Positions 30,331 through 42,805 of a DNA stretch of 64,000 bases are shown here, piece by piece. The stretch lies in assembly GCA_015062685.1 (NCBI GenBank), contig SUUE01000001.1, forward strand, positions 209,704-273,703, read 5' to 3'. The notes under the pieces were generated by a model. It did no database searches. It had not been told where the DNA came from and worked only from the letters and a program-made list of their open reading frames with translations. Both the position numbers and the translations under genes were made by a program. The DNA is from Coriobacteriaceae bacterium (lineage in GTDB: Bacteria > Actinomycetota > Coriobacteriia > Coriobacteriales > Eggerthellaceae). Position 1 is the stretch's first letter. The number at the start of each line of letters is the position of its first letter.

Positions 30331-33126
30331 CTACTTGAGGGCCTGGGCGGCGTCGGCTTGGGAAGCGCGGCGGGCGGGGATGTAGCCCGAGGCCACGGCC
30401 ACGAAGGCGCCGAAGACAACGGCGAGCGGAATGGCCCATAGCGGCGCGGACACCATGAGGCCCTCGCCCGTCAGGCGGCCGATCAGGAAGTTGACGAGCG
30501 GTTGCGCGGCGAAGCCCACGACCGCGCCGAACGCGCCCGCAATGGCGCCGATGATCACGTTTTCCCAGTTGAAGAGCGCGCGCACGTCGCGCTTCGAAGC
30601 CCCGAGCGCGCGGAGCAGCGCCACCTCGCGCTTGCGTTCGATGGCCGAGACGTAGGTGACCGAGAACACCATGATCACGCTCACGGCGAGCGCGATGGCC
30701 ACGAGCGCGCCGAGTGCACGCGACACGGCGTCGATCGTTCCTGCGACCGTCGTCATCCACGCCGCGCCCTCGTTCGCGTACGCGAGCGGCACGGCGCAGC
30801 TGTCCGCCGCCGTCATGCGCTCGTTGTAGGCGTCGATCTCGGCCTTCAGCTCGGCGTCGTTCTCGAAGCTCTTCGCGTAGATGGCCACCTCCATGGGCGA
30901 ATCGGCCTTCGCGCCGAGCCACTCCAGGTTCTCCTCGTACTTCGCGTTGAGCGACGCCGGGGCGTAGCGCTCGATGGCGCCGATGAACGCCTCGTCCGAA
31001 AGCGAAGCGGCCAGGTCGATGTCGGACTGCGCTATGCGCACGGACCCGTCGGCGCCTATGTAGTCGCCGAACATCGAGCGCAGCGTCTTCACCTGCTCTG
31101 ACGTGAGGTTCTCGACGTACTCGCGCTTCGCCTTGGAGAAATTGCCCATGTCGAGGATCTTCTTGATGATCTGGCGGTCGCGCTCCACGGCAGCGCGCTC
31201 GCTCGCGCTGATGAACTCGTCCTCGAACGACTTGCCGGTGAATACGTCCGTGCCGGGGTGCGCGAGCTGGTCCTTCACGATGTCGCTGTTGAGCGCGCAG
31301 CTGGCCAGGTAGGGCATGAGCTCGGACGTGTACGCGAGCGTACCGGCTTCCATGCCGTCGTCGTAGCCCTCGCGCGGCTTCACGACGCCCACCACCTTGA
31401 GCTCGTAGGCGTTCGAGACCAGGTTCTCCCTGAAAGTTCGGTCGCCCTCGCCGTTCTCCCAGCCTGCGCCCTTCTTGCGGTAGTAGTCGCACATGGGCAC
31501 GACGCGGTAGGTCATGCCGAGGAGCTCGTCGTAGGAATACGAATCCTTCTGGGCGGGAACCGACGCCGTGCCGTCCACGAGCACCTGAGTCGCGGCGTCG
31601 GCAAGGTCGGACAGGTCGGCGATGCCCGAAGCGTACTCGAAATAGTCGGTGAAGTGGCCGTTGCCGTTCGTGATGATCACGATCTCGTCGGCGCCCTGGG
31701 GCATGCGGCCGGCGAGCACCTCGTAGGGCGAGTCGCCCGTGCGCTCGTTGTAGATGAGCTCGCGCATGAGCGCGCCCTTGTCGGGCAGGTTCTCGAGCAC
31801 GACCTCCTCGGCCTGGTTGCCGAACGTGTGGGCGATGTCGATGTCGTCCATGAGGGTGACCTTGCCCTTGTCGATGATCTTGCGCCCGCGCTCGTCGTAG
31901 ACGTTGAGCATAATGTCGTAGCGTTCCTGCACGTCGAATGCGAGGTCGAGGATGCGGCACTGCGGGTCGTCGCGCACCGCGCCCATAAACGCGTTGAGGT
32001 CGCTGCTCTGGCGGTTCTCGAGGGCGGCGTAGAACATGGCGAGCGCGAGGTGGTCGACGGCCACGCCGCCCTCCACGTCCTGGCCCACGTAGACGCCCGA
32101 TTGCGTGAGCATCGTGGCGGCATCCAGCAGGGCGCTCGCGCTGCCGTCCTCCTTCACCTGGATGGGGGCGCGCAGGAGCGACTGCGAGGCGATCTGGGCC
32201 ATGTAGGCCTGAGCGCCCGCGTTGAGCGCGAGCATGAGCACCATGCCGAGCAAGCCGATGCTCGCGACGACGGCCGTGATGGCGGTGCGGGCCCGTTTGT
32301 TCTTGCTGTGGCGGCCCGCCAGCGCGCGCATGGTGAAGCGGCCGTCGGTGAATTTGGCCTGCGCGTGGCGGTTGGCGGCGTTGCCGTTGGTTGACGGGCG
32401 CTCGGGGAGCGCCCCTACGGGGTCAACCGCAGATGACGCGTTGGGCGAGTCCGAGATCACGTGGCCGTCGTCGAGCTCGATGATGCGGGTGGCGTAGCGT
32501 TTCGCGAGGTCGCGGTCGTGCGTGACGACGATCACGAGGCGGTCGCGGGAAATCTCCTCGAGCAGGTCCATGATCTGCACGCCGCTCGCGTAGTCGAGCG
32601 AGCCTGTGGGCTCGTCGGCGAGCACGATCTGAGGGCGCTTCACGAGGGCGCGCGCGATGGCCACGCGCTGCTCCTGGCCACCCGACATCTCGTTGGGCAT
32701 GCGGTCGGCGCACTCGCCGATGCCGCACGCGTCGAGCGCAGCGAGCACGCGCTCGCGCTCTCCCCCGTCTTCGGCCTGCTTGCCGCCCTGCGGGTCGAAC
32801 GACATGCCAAGGCGCACGTTGTCGTAGACGTTCAGGTACTCGACGAGGTGGGCCTCCTGGAACACGAAGCCCACGAGCGAGGCGCGGTAGCGATCCCACG
32901 CCACCTCGGTGAATTCGGAGAACGACGCCCCGCCCATGACGAGGTCGCCCCCGAAGGCGCGGTCGAGGCCCCCGATGACGTTCAGGAGCGTGGTCTTCCC
33001 GCACCCCGAGCGCCCGAGCACGCACACGAACCCCGAGGAGCCGAAGCTGAGGTTCACGCCGTCAAGCACGCGGCGCGCGGCCTCGCCCTCCCCGTAGGTC
33101 TTCGATATGGAACGTAACTCGAGCAT
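30331..33126 (-). CDS. Fused ABC transporter: N-terminal ATPase + FtsX permease (MacB-type)
   Basis: 931 aa; [47 protein letters not shown], then TM/FtsX regions (AIERKREVALLRALGASKRDV). Confidence 0.92.
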   Translation of the reverse strand: MLELRSISKTYGEGEAARRVLDGVNLSFGSSGFVCVLGRSGCGKTTLLNVIGGLDRAFGGDLVMGGASFSEFTEVAWDRYRASLVGFVFQEAHLVEYLNVYDNVRLGMSFDPQGGKQAEDGGERERVLAALDACGIGECADRMPNEMSGGQEQRVAIARALVKRPQIVLADEPTGSLDYASGVQIMDLLEEISRDRLVIVVTHDRDLAKRYATRIIELDDGHVISDSPNASSAVDPVGALPERPSTNGNAANRHAQAKFTDGRFTMRALAGRHSKNKRARTAITAVVASIGLLGMVLMLALNAGAQAYMAQIASQSLLRAPIQVKEDGSASALLDAATMLTQSGVYVGQDVEGGVAVDHLALAMFYAALENRQSSDLNAFMGAVRDDPQCRILDLAFDVQERYDIMLNVYDERGRKIIDKGKVTLMDDIDIAHTFGNQAEEVVLENLPDKGALMRELIYNERTGDSPYEVLAGRMPQGADEIVIITNGNGHFTDYFEYASGIADLSDLADAATQVLVDGTASVPAQKDSYSYDELLGMTYRVVPMCDYYRKKGAGWENGEGDRTFRENLVSNAYELKVVGVVKPREGYDDGMEAGTLAYTSELMPYLASCALNSDIVKDQLAHPGTDVFTGKSFEDEFISASERAAVERDRQIIKKILDMGNFSKAKREYVENLTSEQVKTLRSMFGDYIGADGSVRIAQSDIDLAASLSDEAFIGAIERYAPASLNAKYEENLEWLGAKADSPMEVAIYAKSFENDAELKAEIDAYNERMTAADSCAVPLAYANEGAAWMTTVAGTIDAVSRALGALVAIALAVSVIMVFSVTYVSAIERKREVALLRALGASKRDVRALFNWENVIIGAIAGAFGAVVGFAAQPLVNFLIGRLTGEGLMVSAPLWAIPLAVVFGAFVAVASGYIPARRASQADAAQALK
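32396..32420. repeat. REP-like palindrome located in frame inside an ABC transporter CDS
   Basis: GGGCGCTCGGGGAGCGCCCCTACGG; encodes PVGALPERP in the ATPase-TM linker. Confidence 0.88.
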
Positions 33127-33240
33127 CTTGGAACATCACCTAACATCAGCATATAACAACGCGGCCCGGACGGGAGGGGCGGCTTGCGACCGCTCCGCCC
33201 CATCCGGGCGCGCAAACGTGCAGACGAGCTTGAAAGCTCT

Positions 33241-34368
33241 TTACTTGACGTACATCCTGTTGACGAAGTCCTCGCCGAGCAGGTCGCCCATGCCGAAATC
33301 GTTCGGGTTGAAGGCGAACAGCATGACGACGGCGTATCCGTCGAACTGGGCGCTCACGCTCACGGCGTACGTGTCCTTGGCCAGATAGACGCCGGTGCCA
33401 GCGCGCGTGATGCCGAACTGGTCGAGCGCGTCCTCGATCTGGCTCATGTAGCGATCTACGTACTTGGAGCTGCTGCCCATGCCGTTACCGCTCATGGCCA
33501 TGGCCATGCCCATGTAGTTCACGAAGTACTTCATGAGCGCGTCCATGCTGTAGTCGCTCACGGTGGCATGCTCGTAGGGCAGGCCCGCGCCGGAGACCAG
33601 CTTGGCCACTTCCTCGTTGGAGAGGTCGGGGTCGGAGACCACGGTGGCGAAGATGGCCATATGGCCCAGGTCGTAGCCTTCGACCTGCTCGTTAGCCAGG
33701 TCGATGATCGGCTGGAGGGACTCGTCAGCAGTGGACACGAGCACCCACTCGCCGTTCAGGTCCTTGGCCTTGGACGAGTCCATGATGTCGTTCCAGCTGG
33801 AGATGTCGCCGTTCCTGGCGCTGTCGAAGAGGTCGTTCACGAAGCTCGTCATCTTGTCGGACGACGTGTACAGGTTGAGCGAGGGGCCCGAACCCGTGTC
33901 GATCTCGGCCTTCTTCATCTTGCTGAGTTCGGCCTGCGCCTCGGTGGTCGTGCCGTTCACGAGCGTCTTCATGTTGACGCCGGAAGCGTTGACGCCACCC
34001 GAGCAGCGCGGGATGACGAGCAGCACGATGAGCAGGATGGCCGCGATTATCACGACCGCCGCTCCGATGATGATGGGCAGCTTGTTGGTGCTCTTCGCTG
34101 CCACGGGTGCGCCGACCGGCGCGCCTGCGGGCGCCGCCTCGGGGGCGGGCGCCGCGGCAGGCGCAGCGGCGGGCGCGCCCACGCCCGCGGGCTCTGCGGC
34201 CGCGGCGGGCATGGGCTCTGTTGCATTCACAGGAGCCGCCTGGACGGGCGCCTCCGCAGCAGGAGCACCATCGACTTGCGCGGGGGCAGCCTTCAGCGCC
34301 GCGCCGCACTCGCCGCAGAAAGCAGCACCATCGTTGTTCTGGTTACCGCATTTCGGGCAGAAAATCAT
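33241..34368 (-). CDS. Zinc-ribbon domain membrane protein with Ala/Pro-rich linker
   Basis: MIFCPKCGNQNNDGAAFCGECGAALK; single TM IIGAAVVIIAAILLIVLLV. Confidence 0.8.
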   Translation of the reverse strand: MIFCPKCGNQNNDGAAFCGECGAALKAAPAQVDGAPAAEAPVQAAPVNATEPMPAAAAEPAGVGAPAAAPAAAPAPEAAPAGAPVGAPVAAKSTNKLPIIIGAAVVIIAAILLIVLLVIPRCSGGVNASGVNMKTLVNGTTTEAQAELSKMKKAEIDTGSGPSLNLYTSSDKMTSFVNDLFDSARNGDISSWNDIMDSSKAKDLNGEWVLVSTADESLQPIIDLANEQVEGYDLGHMAIFATVVSDPDLSNEEVAKLVSGAGLPYEHATVSDYSMDALMKYFVNYMGMAMAMSGNGMGSSSKYVDRYMSQIEDALDQFGITRAGTGVYLAKDTYAVSVSAQFDGYAVVMLFAFNPNDFGMGDLLGEDFVNRMYVK

Positions 34369-34437
34369 AGTTGCTCCCTTCTCGCTTGACCTTACGTTAC
34401 CTTGCCTTGCCGTTCTATTCTACTATCCCTGCACGCC

Positions 34438-36585
<2,148 letters not shown>

Positions 36586-36764
36586 GTTTTTCCTCCTTTG
36601 GTCTTGGTGCAACGACCTGTTGGCTTCGGGCCGCTCATCAAAGCTCGAAAACAACAGCCCTCAAATGATAGTGGAACTTGTTGCCGAATTGTTGAGAAAA
36701 TCGGTGATGTGACGCTTTTGCATACTAAAGCGCTTGCTCGACCGACCGCTCCGACGGTCGGCCA

Positions 36765-36912
36765 CGCGGGCTTCGCTCGCCGCGTCGTTTCTGTAGGGGC
36801 GCGCTCCGCGCGTCCTCCGCTCCGGCGGCGGGCACCGCGGGCTGCGCTCGCCGCGTCGTTTCTGTAGGGGCGCGCTCTGCGCGTCCTCCGCTCCTGCGGC
36901 GGGCACCGCGGG
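36765..36912. repeat. Tandem repeat, period 71 bp (~2.1 copies) with REP-like palindromes
   Basis: CGCGGGCTKCGCTCGCCGCGTCGTTTCTGTAGGGGCGCGCTCYGCGCGTCCTCCGCTCCKGCGGCGGGCAC starting at 36765, 36836, 36907. Confidence 0.9.
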
Positions 36913-37029
36913 CTTCGCTCGACGCGTCGTCGTCGCGAGCTAACTTTCCCGCCAAATACGGGCGGGAAAGTGGATCTCGCTCCTCCTTTGGCTTGACCTC
37001 GCTACGCCCGCGGTGCCCGCCGCCGGAGC
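36890..37029 (-). repeat. Covarying-stem structured element, copy C
   Basis: Outer arms GCGGCGGGCACCGCGGGC / GCCCGCGGTGCCCGCCGC; inner hairpin ACTTTCCCGCC-7 nt-GGCGGGAAAGT. Confidence 0.9.
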
Positions 37030-37048
37030 TACCGTGTTTGGGACGATG

Positions 37049-38053
37049 CTACATGCGGGCTATGGGGGTGGAGAAGACGCAGTCGGGGCGGTAGGTGGCG
37101 CTCTCGGCATCGTAGCGGTAGAGGGCCTTGAGGGCGTTCGCTATGACGATGGCCACGAGCTCGCCGTCCTCGGGCGGGTTGGCGCTCGGAGCCACCCTGC
37201 TCGTGCAGGCGCATTGGTCGTTCTGCGGCGCGTAGGACAGCGGCTCTTTGAGCGACACCTGGTTGTCGAAGAGCTTGTTGCCGGATTCCACGAAGCGCTC
37301 GACGTCGTCGCAGAAGGCGAAGCGGACGTTCAGCGCCCTCACCGGGTCGAGGGCGGCTTGGGTCCCCAACGCCTCGAGCGTTTCGAGCGAGACGCAGTCC
37401 TCGAGCGATATCGCGCCGGACTGCAGGCGGCGCAGTGCCTTGAGATGTGCGGGGCAATCGAGCCCGCGGCCCAGGTCGCGCGCGAGGGAGCGGATGTAGG
37501 TGCCCTTCGAGGCGCGCACGTCGAATTCCCAAACGGGAAGCCCCAGCTCCTCGTCGCGCGATGCACCGCGGAAGATGGATTCGTACACCTCGATGGTGCG
37601 CGCAGGAATGCTCACTTCCCCGCCCTTGCGGGCCACTTCGTAGGCCTTCTTGCCGTCGAGCTTGACGGCCGAATACTGCGGCGGCACCTGCTCGTGCGTG
37701 CCCTTCAGCGATTCCACGCACATGCGGGCGAAACCTTGGTCCGTGTACTGGTCGGGCACATCGGCGCGCACGGTCGGCTCGCCTTCCGCGTCGTCGGTGG
37801 TGGTCTCGAAACCGAAGCGCACCGTGGCACGATAGGCCTTTTCATGGCCGGTCAGGTACTGGTCGAGCCGCGTCGCGGGGCCAATGCATATCGGAAGGAC
37901 GCCCGTGGCCATGGGGTCGAGCGTGCCCGTGTGCCCCACGCGGCGCTCGCCGAATATGCGGCGCACGCGGTTGACCACGTCATGCGAGCTCATGCCCTGG
38001 GGCTTGTCGATGCCAACGAGGAGCGAGAGGCCCGATTCGCCACGTTTTGCCAC
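37049..38053 (-). CDS. truB: tRNA pseudouridine(55) synthase
   Basis: LLVGIDKPQGMSSHDVVNRVRRIFGERRVGHTGTLDPMATGVLPICIG; GTG start at 38053. Confidence 0.95.
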   Translation of the reverse strand: MAKRGESGLSLLVGIDKPQGMSSHDVVNRVRRIFGERRVGHTGTLDPMATGVLPICIGPATRLDQYLTGHEKAYRATVRFGFETTTDDAEGEPTVRADVPDQYTDQGFARMCVESLKGTHEQVPPQYSAVKLDGKKAYEVARKGGEVSIPARTIEVYESIFRGASRDEELGLPVWEFDVRASKGTYIRSLARDLGRGLDCPAHLKALRRLQSGAISLEDCVSLETLEALGTQAALDPVRALNVRFAFCDDVERFVESGNKLFDNQVSLKEPLSYAPQNDQCACTSRVAPSANPPEDGELVAIVIANALKALYRYDAESATYRPDCVFSTPIARM

Positions 38054-38086
38054 TTTGATGCCGTCCTTCAGTCTTGTTCGTTGGGG

Positions 38087-38191
38087 TGAGACACGGGGGT
38101 CAGGGCCCTTTGTCTCATTGTGAATAACTATTCGCGCGAAGCGCGGTAACATCGCTCCAATGAGACAAAGGGCCCTGACCCCCGTGTCTCA
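38087..38191. repeat. Dispersed inverted-repeat element (copy 2), same 32-bp TIRs as 2365-2468
   Basis: TGAGACACGGGGGTCAGGGCCCTTTGTCTCATT ... AATGAGACAAAGGGCCCTGACCCCCGTGTCTCA. Confidence 0.92.
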
Positions 38192-38203
38192 CCCCCCTGC
38201 CCT

Positions 38204-39193
38204 TTACTCAAACAATGCGGTGAGCTTGCGCTCCATGAACTCTATGGCTTCGCCGATGGGCATGTCCAGGTTGAAGCCAGCCGCGGCCCTGTGGCCGCCG
38301 CCGCCGAGCTCGCGGGCGAGCGCCGATACGTCGGTGTCGTCCTTCGCCCTGAGGTTGCCGCGGATCCTGCCGTCCTGCTCGCGGATCAGGCACGCGACCA
38401 TGGTGCCCTCGACGGCGCGCACGGAGTCGATGAGCGGCTCGACGTCGGTCTTCGAGGCGCCCACGCGCTTCATGTCGTCGCTGTCGACCCAGCTCAAGGA
38501 CACTTTCCCGTTAGCTATGACGCGCATGTGGTCGATCGCGATGCCCTCCAGCTTGAGGGACGGGATCGTGCGGGTCTGGAAGACGTTCGTGGCGGCCCAC
38601 GCGGGGTCGACGCCGTTGGCCACGAGGCGCGCCGCCAGGTCGAACGCGGCAGAGTCGGCGTTCTGGAAGCGGAAGCCGCCCGTATCGGTCATGAGGCCCA
38701 CGTAGGCGCAGCTCGCGCTCTCGAGCGGCGGCACGTCCACGAGCAGCTTCGCGAGCTCCCACACGAGCATGCTCGCGGCCGCGCAATCGGGGTCCACGTA
38801 GACGTGGTTGCACATGGTGGTCTCGCTGGCGTGGTGGTCGACCGTGATCGAGTCGGCGGCGGAGTCGAGGATGGCGCAGGCGGCCTCGCCGATGCGCGCC
38901 CGCGTGGGCACGTCGAGGCCGATGAACACCTCGCAGACGCCGTCGAACGTGCTCGCGGGAACCATCTCGTCCATGCCCGGCAGGAACGAGAGCGAGCTGC
39001 CGACCGGCTCGTCGCGCACGAGCACGCAGGTGGCGCGCTTGCCCATGGCCTTGAGCGCATGCCAGAGCGTGAGCTGCGAGCCCAGGCAATCGCCGTCGGG
39101 GCTCATGTGACCGCACAGCACGAAGTTGTCGTGCGTGCGGATGACCTGCGCTATCTCCGCAAGTGTCGTGTTCGTTTGCGGCGTGACCGTCAT
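38204..39193 (-). CDS. nrnA: DHH-family phosphoesterase (NrnA-like bifunctional oligoribonuclease/PAP phosphatase)
   Basis: HDNFVLCGHMSPDGDCLGSQLTLWHAL; ITVDHHASE; GGGGHRAAAGF. ATG at 39193; the 868-aa ORF-track entry in this region is another frame. Confidence 0.88.
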   Translation of the reverse strand: MTVTPQTNTTLAEIAQVIRTHDNFVLCGHMSPDGDCLGSQLTLWHALKAMGKRATCVLVRDEPVGSSLSFLPGMDEMVPASTFDGVCEVFIGLDVPTRARIGEAACAILDSAADSITVDHHASETTMCNHVYVDPDCAAASMLVWELAKLLVDVPPLESASCAYVGLMTDTGGFRFQNADSAAFDLAARLVANGVDPAWAATNVFQTRTIPSLKLEGIAIDHMRVIANGKVSLSWVDSDDMKRVGASKTDVEPLIDSVRAVEGTMVACLIREQDGRIRGNLRAKDDTDVSALARELGGGGHRAAAGFNLDMPIGEAIEFMERKLTALFE

Positions 39194-39243
39194 GTAGTTC
39201 CTCTCGTGGTTATGGATTGGATGAGGACGCGCGGAGCGCGCCC

Positions 39244-39630
39244 CTACAGGTCCTCCGCGTCGGACGCTTCGTCGGCTTCGGGCTCGGGCATGCGCTTGCG
39301 CTCGGCGTCGAGGGCGCGGGCGATGCGCTCGGCCTCGTCGACGCTCGGGTCGATGAAGAAGCGCAGCTCGGGCGACGTGCGCCAGCTGAGCTTCTTCGCC
39401 AGCAGCGAGCGGATGCGCCCGCCGGCCTTCTTGAAGGCCTCCTGCGTCTCGTCGTAGGTGCCGGGGGTCGCCGTGTAGTAGACGTTGCACACGCTGCGGT
39501 CGAAGCTGACCTCGCACCCCGTGACGGTGACCATGCTCAGGCGCGGGTCCGAAATCTCGAACATGAGCGTCTCGGCAATGACCTGCCGCGCTTGCTCGTT
39601 CACCCGCCTGTTCGATGCGTTCTGTTTCAT
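39244..39630 (-). CDS. rbfA: 30S ribosome-binding factor A
   Basis: SNRRVNEQARQVIAETLMFEISDPRLSMVTVTGCEVSFD; stop codon lies inside a REP-like palindrome. Confidence 0.92.
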   Translation of the reverse strand: MKQNASNRRVNEQARQVIAETLMFEISDPRLSMVTVTGCEVSFDRSVCNVYYTATPGTYDETQEAFKKAGGRIRSLLAKKLSWRTSPELRFFIDPSVDEAERIARALDAERKRMPEPEADEASDAEDL

Positions 39631-39644
39631 TTTTATTCTCCGAT

Positions 39645-39692
39645 TCAACTAAAAAAGGGAGACTCCCCCTTTCCTCGGAGAGTCCCCTTTTC
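39645..39692 (-). terminator. Hairpin with T-tract in the infB-rbfA spacer
   Basis: Reverse strand AGGGGACTCTCCGAGGAAAGGGGGAGTCTCCCTTTTTT. Confidence 0.7.
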
Positions 39693-39708
39693 GTAAGCTT
39701 ATCTGCGC

Positions 39709-42441
39709 TTATTCGGTGCGCTCTACCTCTTTGATGATGTAGCCCTCGATGGTGTCGCCCACCTTGAGGTCCTGGAAGCCCTCGACGCCGAGGCCGCACT
39801 CGTAGCCGGCCTTGACGGTCTTCACGTCGTCCTTGAAGCGACGCATGCTCGCGAGCGTGCCCTCGTAGATGACCGTACCGTCGCGGACGATGCGCACCTT
39901 GTCGTCGCGGTGCATCTCGCCCTCGAGCATGTAGGAACCGGCGATCGTGCCGACCTTCGGCACCTTGAAGAGCTCGCGCACCTCGGCGATGCCGGTGTCC
40001 TCTTCCACGATGTCCGGCGAAAGGAGGCCGACGCGCGCGGCGTTGATCTCCTCGATGGCCTGGTAGATGACCCTGTAGAGGCGGATGTCCACCTTCTCCT
40101 TCTCGGCCTGCTGCTTGGACTTGCCAGTCGGGCGCACGTTGAAGCCGATGATGATGGCGTCGGATGCGCTCGCCAGCGTGACGTCGGTCTCGGTGATGCC
40201 GCCGACGGCCGAGTGCACGATGTTGATGCGCACCTCGGACTGGTCCATCTTCTCGAACGCGTCGCGCAGCGCCTCGATGGAGCCCTGGACGTCGGCCTTC
40301 ACGATGAGGTTCAGGTCGGTCTGCTTGCCCTCCTCGATGCGGCTGAACAGGTCGTCCAGGTTCATGTGGCTCTTCGTCTCCTGAGCGGCCAGGCGCTCGC
40401 GCAGCGCGCGCTCCTCGGCCAGCTTGCGGGCGTCGCGCTCGTCCTCGAACACGCGGAACTCGTCGCCCGCCACGGGGACGCTCGAGAGGCCGAGGATCTC
40501 GGCCGGGTCGGCCGGGCGCGCGGATTTCACCTGGTCGCCGTGCGGGTCGATGAGCGCGCGGACGCGGCCGTAGGACGTGCCGGCCACGACGCAGTCGCCC
40601 GGGTGCAGCGTACCGCGCTGCACGAGCACGGTGGCCACGGGGCCGCGGCCCTTGTCCAGGTTCGCCTCGATGACGAAGCCGGAAGCCAGCGCGTTCGGGT
40701 TGGCCTTGAGCTCCAGGACGTCGGCCTGGAGGATGATGGTCTCGAGCAGATCGTCGATGTGCAGCTTCTTCTTCGCCGACACCTCGACGAACATGTTGGA
40801 GCCGCCCCACTCCTCGGGGATGACGCCATACTCGGTGAGCTCCTGACGCACGCGGTCGGGGTTGGCGCCGTCCTTGTCGATCTTGTTCACGGCCACGACG
40901 ATGGGCACGTCTGCGGCCTTCGCGTGGTTGATTGCCTCGATGGTCTGCGGCATGACGCCGTCGTCGGCCGCGACGACCAGCACGATGACGTCGGTCACCT
41001 GGGCGCCGCGGGCACGCATTGCGGTGAACGCCTCGTGGCCCGGGGTGTCGATGAAGGTGATCTGCTTACCGTTGATGTCGACGACCGATGCGCCGATGTG
41101 CTGCGTGATGCCGCCGGCCTCGCTCTGGACGACGCCGGTGTGGCGGATCGCGTCGAGCAGCGACGTCTTGCCGTGGTCGACGTGGCCCATGACGGTGACC
41201 ACGGGCGGGCGCGGCTCGAGGTCGGCCTCGGTGTCGTGGTAGACCACCGCGTACTCCTCCTCAGGCGACACGACGCGCACCTTGCGGCCCATGTCGTCGG
41301 CCACGAGCTCGATCAGGTCGTCGCTCATCGACTGCGTGAGCGTGAGCACCTGGCCCAGCATGAACAGGCGCTTGATGACGTCGTTGGGCTGCACGCTGAG
41401 CAGCTCGGCCAGCTTGGCCACGGAAGCGCCCTGCGGCACCTCGACGACCGACTCGTCGAGCACGAGCTCGGGGTCCAGGCCCTTCTCGATGGCGGCCATC
41501 TCGGCGCGCTCGCGGGCCTCGGCCTCGCGCTTCTCCTTGCGCTTCTTGCGGCGGCCTTCGCCCTCGTGGGTGGAAGCGGCGGCAACGGCCGCGCGGGCGT
41601 CTGCGAGCACCTTGTCGCGCTGCAGCTTCTCCACCTGGACGGCCATCTTGGCGTAGCGGTCCTCGCCGGTGTCCTGCCCCTCGAGCTCGGGGACGATCTG
41701 CTCGGAGCGGCCCTTCTTCTTGCCCTTGCCGCCGCGCTGGTCGGCGCGCTGGGCGCCTTCCTCGGCGATGCGCTTCTGCTCGGCCTCGATCTGGTCGAGC
41801 AGCGAGCCGAAGTTGCTCTTGCGGCCTGCGACGGGCGCCTTCTTCTTGGGCGCTGCCTCGGCCTCGGGCGACTGATCCGCGACGACGGCCTTCTTGGCTC
41901 CGCCGGAGCGCTGGCGCAGGGCGGCCTCGACGGCCTGCTTCTTCGCGACGTCCTTGGCGATGGCCGCGCGGCGCGCTGCCGCCTCGGCCTCGGCCTTCTC
42001 GCGGGCGACGCGCTCGCGCTCGCTCTCAATCTGGTTCTCGAGGCCCGCGAAGGGGTTGATCTCAGGCGCGAGGCGCTTCGGGCGAGCCGCGGCTTCCGCC
42101 TCGGCCTCCTCGGCGGCCTGCTCGGCGGCGCGCTCGGCGCGCTCTGCCTCGCGGCGCGCGCGCTCCTTCTCCACGGCCTCGCGGCGGGCGCGCTCCTCCT
42201 CGGCTTCGCGCTCCTTGGCCTCCTGCTCGTCCTTGGTCAGCGGGCGCTCGACCTCTTCGCCGCCCTCGGCCTCGACGGGCACGGCCTCGCCGAGCTCCTT
42301 GCGGACCTTGTCCACGTAGGGCTCAGCCAGCATGCTCGCGTGGCTTTTCGCGGGAATCTTGAGATCCCGCAGCTTGTCCAGCATCTCCTTGCTGGAAAGC
42401 CCGTACTCCTTCGCGAGCTCGTGTACGCGCATGCTCGGCAT
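39709..42441 (-). CDS. infB: Translation initiation factor IF-2
   Basis: [54 protein letters not shown]. Confidence 0.97.
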   Translation of the reverse strand: MPSMRVHELAKEYGLSSKEMLDKLRDLKIPAKSHASMLAEPYVDKVRKELGEAVPVEAEGGEEVERPLTKDEQEAKEREAEEERARREAVEKERARREAERAERAAEQAAEEAEAEAAARPKRLAPEINPFAGLENQIESERERVAREKAEAEAAARRAAIAKDVAKKQAVEAALRQRSGGAKKAVVADQSPEAEAAPKKKAPVAGRKSNFGSLLDQIEAEQKRIAEEGAQRADQRGGKGKKKGRSEQIVPELEGQDTGEDRYAKMAVQVEKLQRDKVLADARAAVAAASTHEGEGRRKKRKEKREAEARERAEMAAIEKGLDPELVLDESVVEVPQGASVAKLAELLSVQPNDVIKRLFMLGQVLTLTQSMSDDLIELVADDMGRKVRVVSPEEEYAVVYHDTEADLEPRPPVVTVMGHVDHGKTSLLDAIRHTGVVQSEAGGITQHIGASVVDINGKQITFIDTPGHEAFTAMRARGAQVTDVIVLVVAADDGVMPQTIEAINHAKAADVPIVVAVNKIDKDGANPDRVRQELTEYGVIPEEWGGSNMFVEVSAKKKLHIDDLLETIILQADVLELKANPNALASGFVIEANLDKGRGPVATVLVQRGTLHPGDCVVAGTSYGRVRALIDPHGDQVKSARPADPAEILGLSSVPVAGDEFRVFEDERDARKLAEERALRERLAAQETKSHMNLDDLFSRIEEGKQTDLNLIVKADVQGSIEALRDAFEKMDQSEVRINIVHSAVGGITETDVTLASASDAIIIGFNVRPTGKSKQQAEKEKVDIRLYRVIYQAIEEINAARVGLLSPDIVEEDTGIAEVRELFKVPKVGTIAGSYMLEGEMHRDDKVRIVRDGTVIYEGTLASMRRFKDDVKTVKAGYECGLGVEGFQDLKVGDTIEGYIIKEVERTE

Positions 42442-42500
42442 ATTCTTCTCTCCTCTTCCCTATCCTTCGCAGGCTTGCCGCGGGCGGTGCGCCCGGGCGG

Positions 42501-42773
42501 CTAGCCCGTCTTCTCCACCTCGGCGATGATGCGCTCGGCATCCTCGCTTTGAATCGCCGTCTTCAGGGCGCGCTGCAGCTTCTTGGCCTTGAGCGCCTTG
42601 CGCAGGCACTCGGCCGAGCACGCGTAAGCGCCACGACCAGCCACGCGACCCGTGGGGTCGTAGGCAACCGAGCCGTCCGCGAGGCGCACGATGCGGATGA
42701 GCGACGCCTTGCCGGACTGCTCGCCGCAGCCGACGCAGGTACGCTCCCTCTTGTTCGCAATGGCCTCGGGCAT
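42501..42773 (-). CDS. ylxR: YlxR family RNA-binding protein (DUF448)
   Basis: KRERTCVGCGEQSGKASLIRIVRLADGSVAYDPTGRVAGRGAYACSAECLRKALK. Confidence 0.93.
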   Translation of the reverse strand: MPEAIANKRERTCVGCGEQSGKASLIRIVRLADGSVAYDPTGRVAGRGAYACSAECLRKALKAKKLQRALKTAIQSEDAERIIAEVEKTG

Positions 42774-42805
42774 AGTCGCTTCCCCTCGTTCCCCTTCTTA
42801 CTCGC

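Noticed and set aside
30221-31960. 579-aa minus-strand ORF overlapping the ABC fusion gene
   Set aside because: Arg/Gly/His-rich alternative frame of the 931-aa ATPase-FtsX gene; no domain signature.
37049-38152. N-terminal extension of TruB containing NETKGPDPRVSP
   Set aside because: The extra residues are a translation of the inverted-repeat element at 38087-38191; the natural start is GTG at 38053.
38204-40810. Single 868-aa ORF covering nrnA, rbfA and part of infB
   Set aside because: Only the C-terminal part from ATG 39193 is a real protein (DHH phosphoesterase). The rest is an out-of-frame read-through of rbfA and infB.
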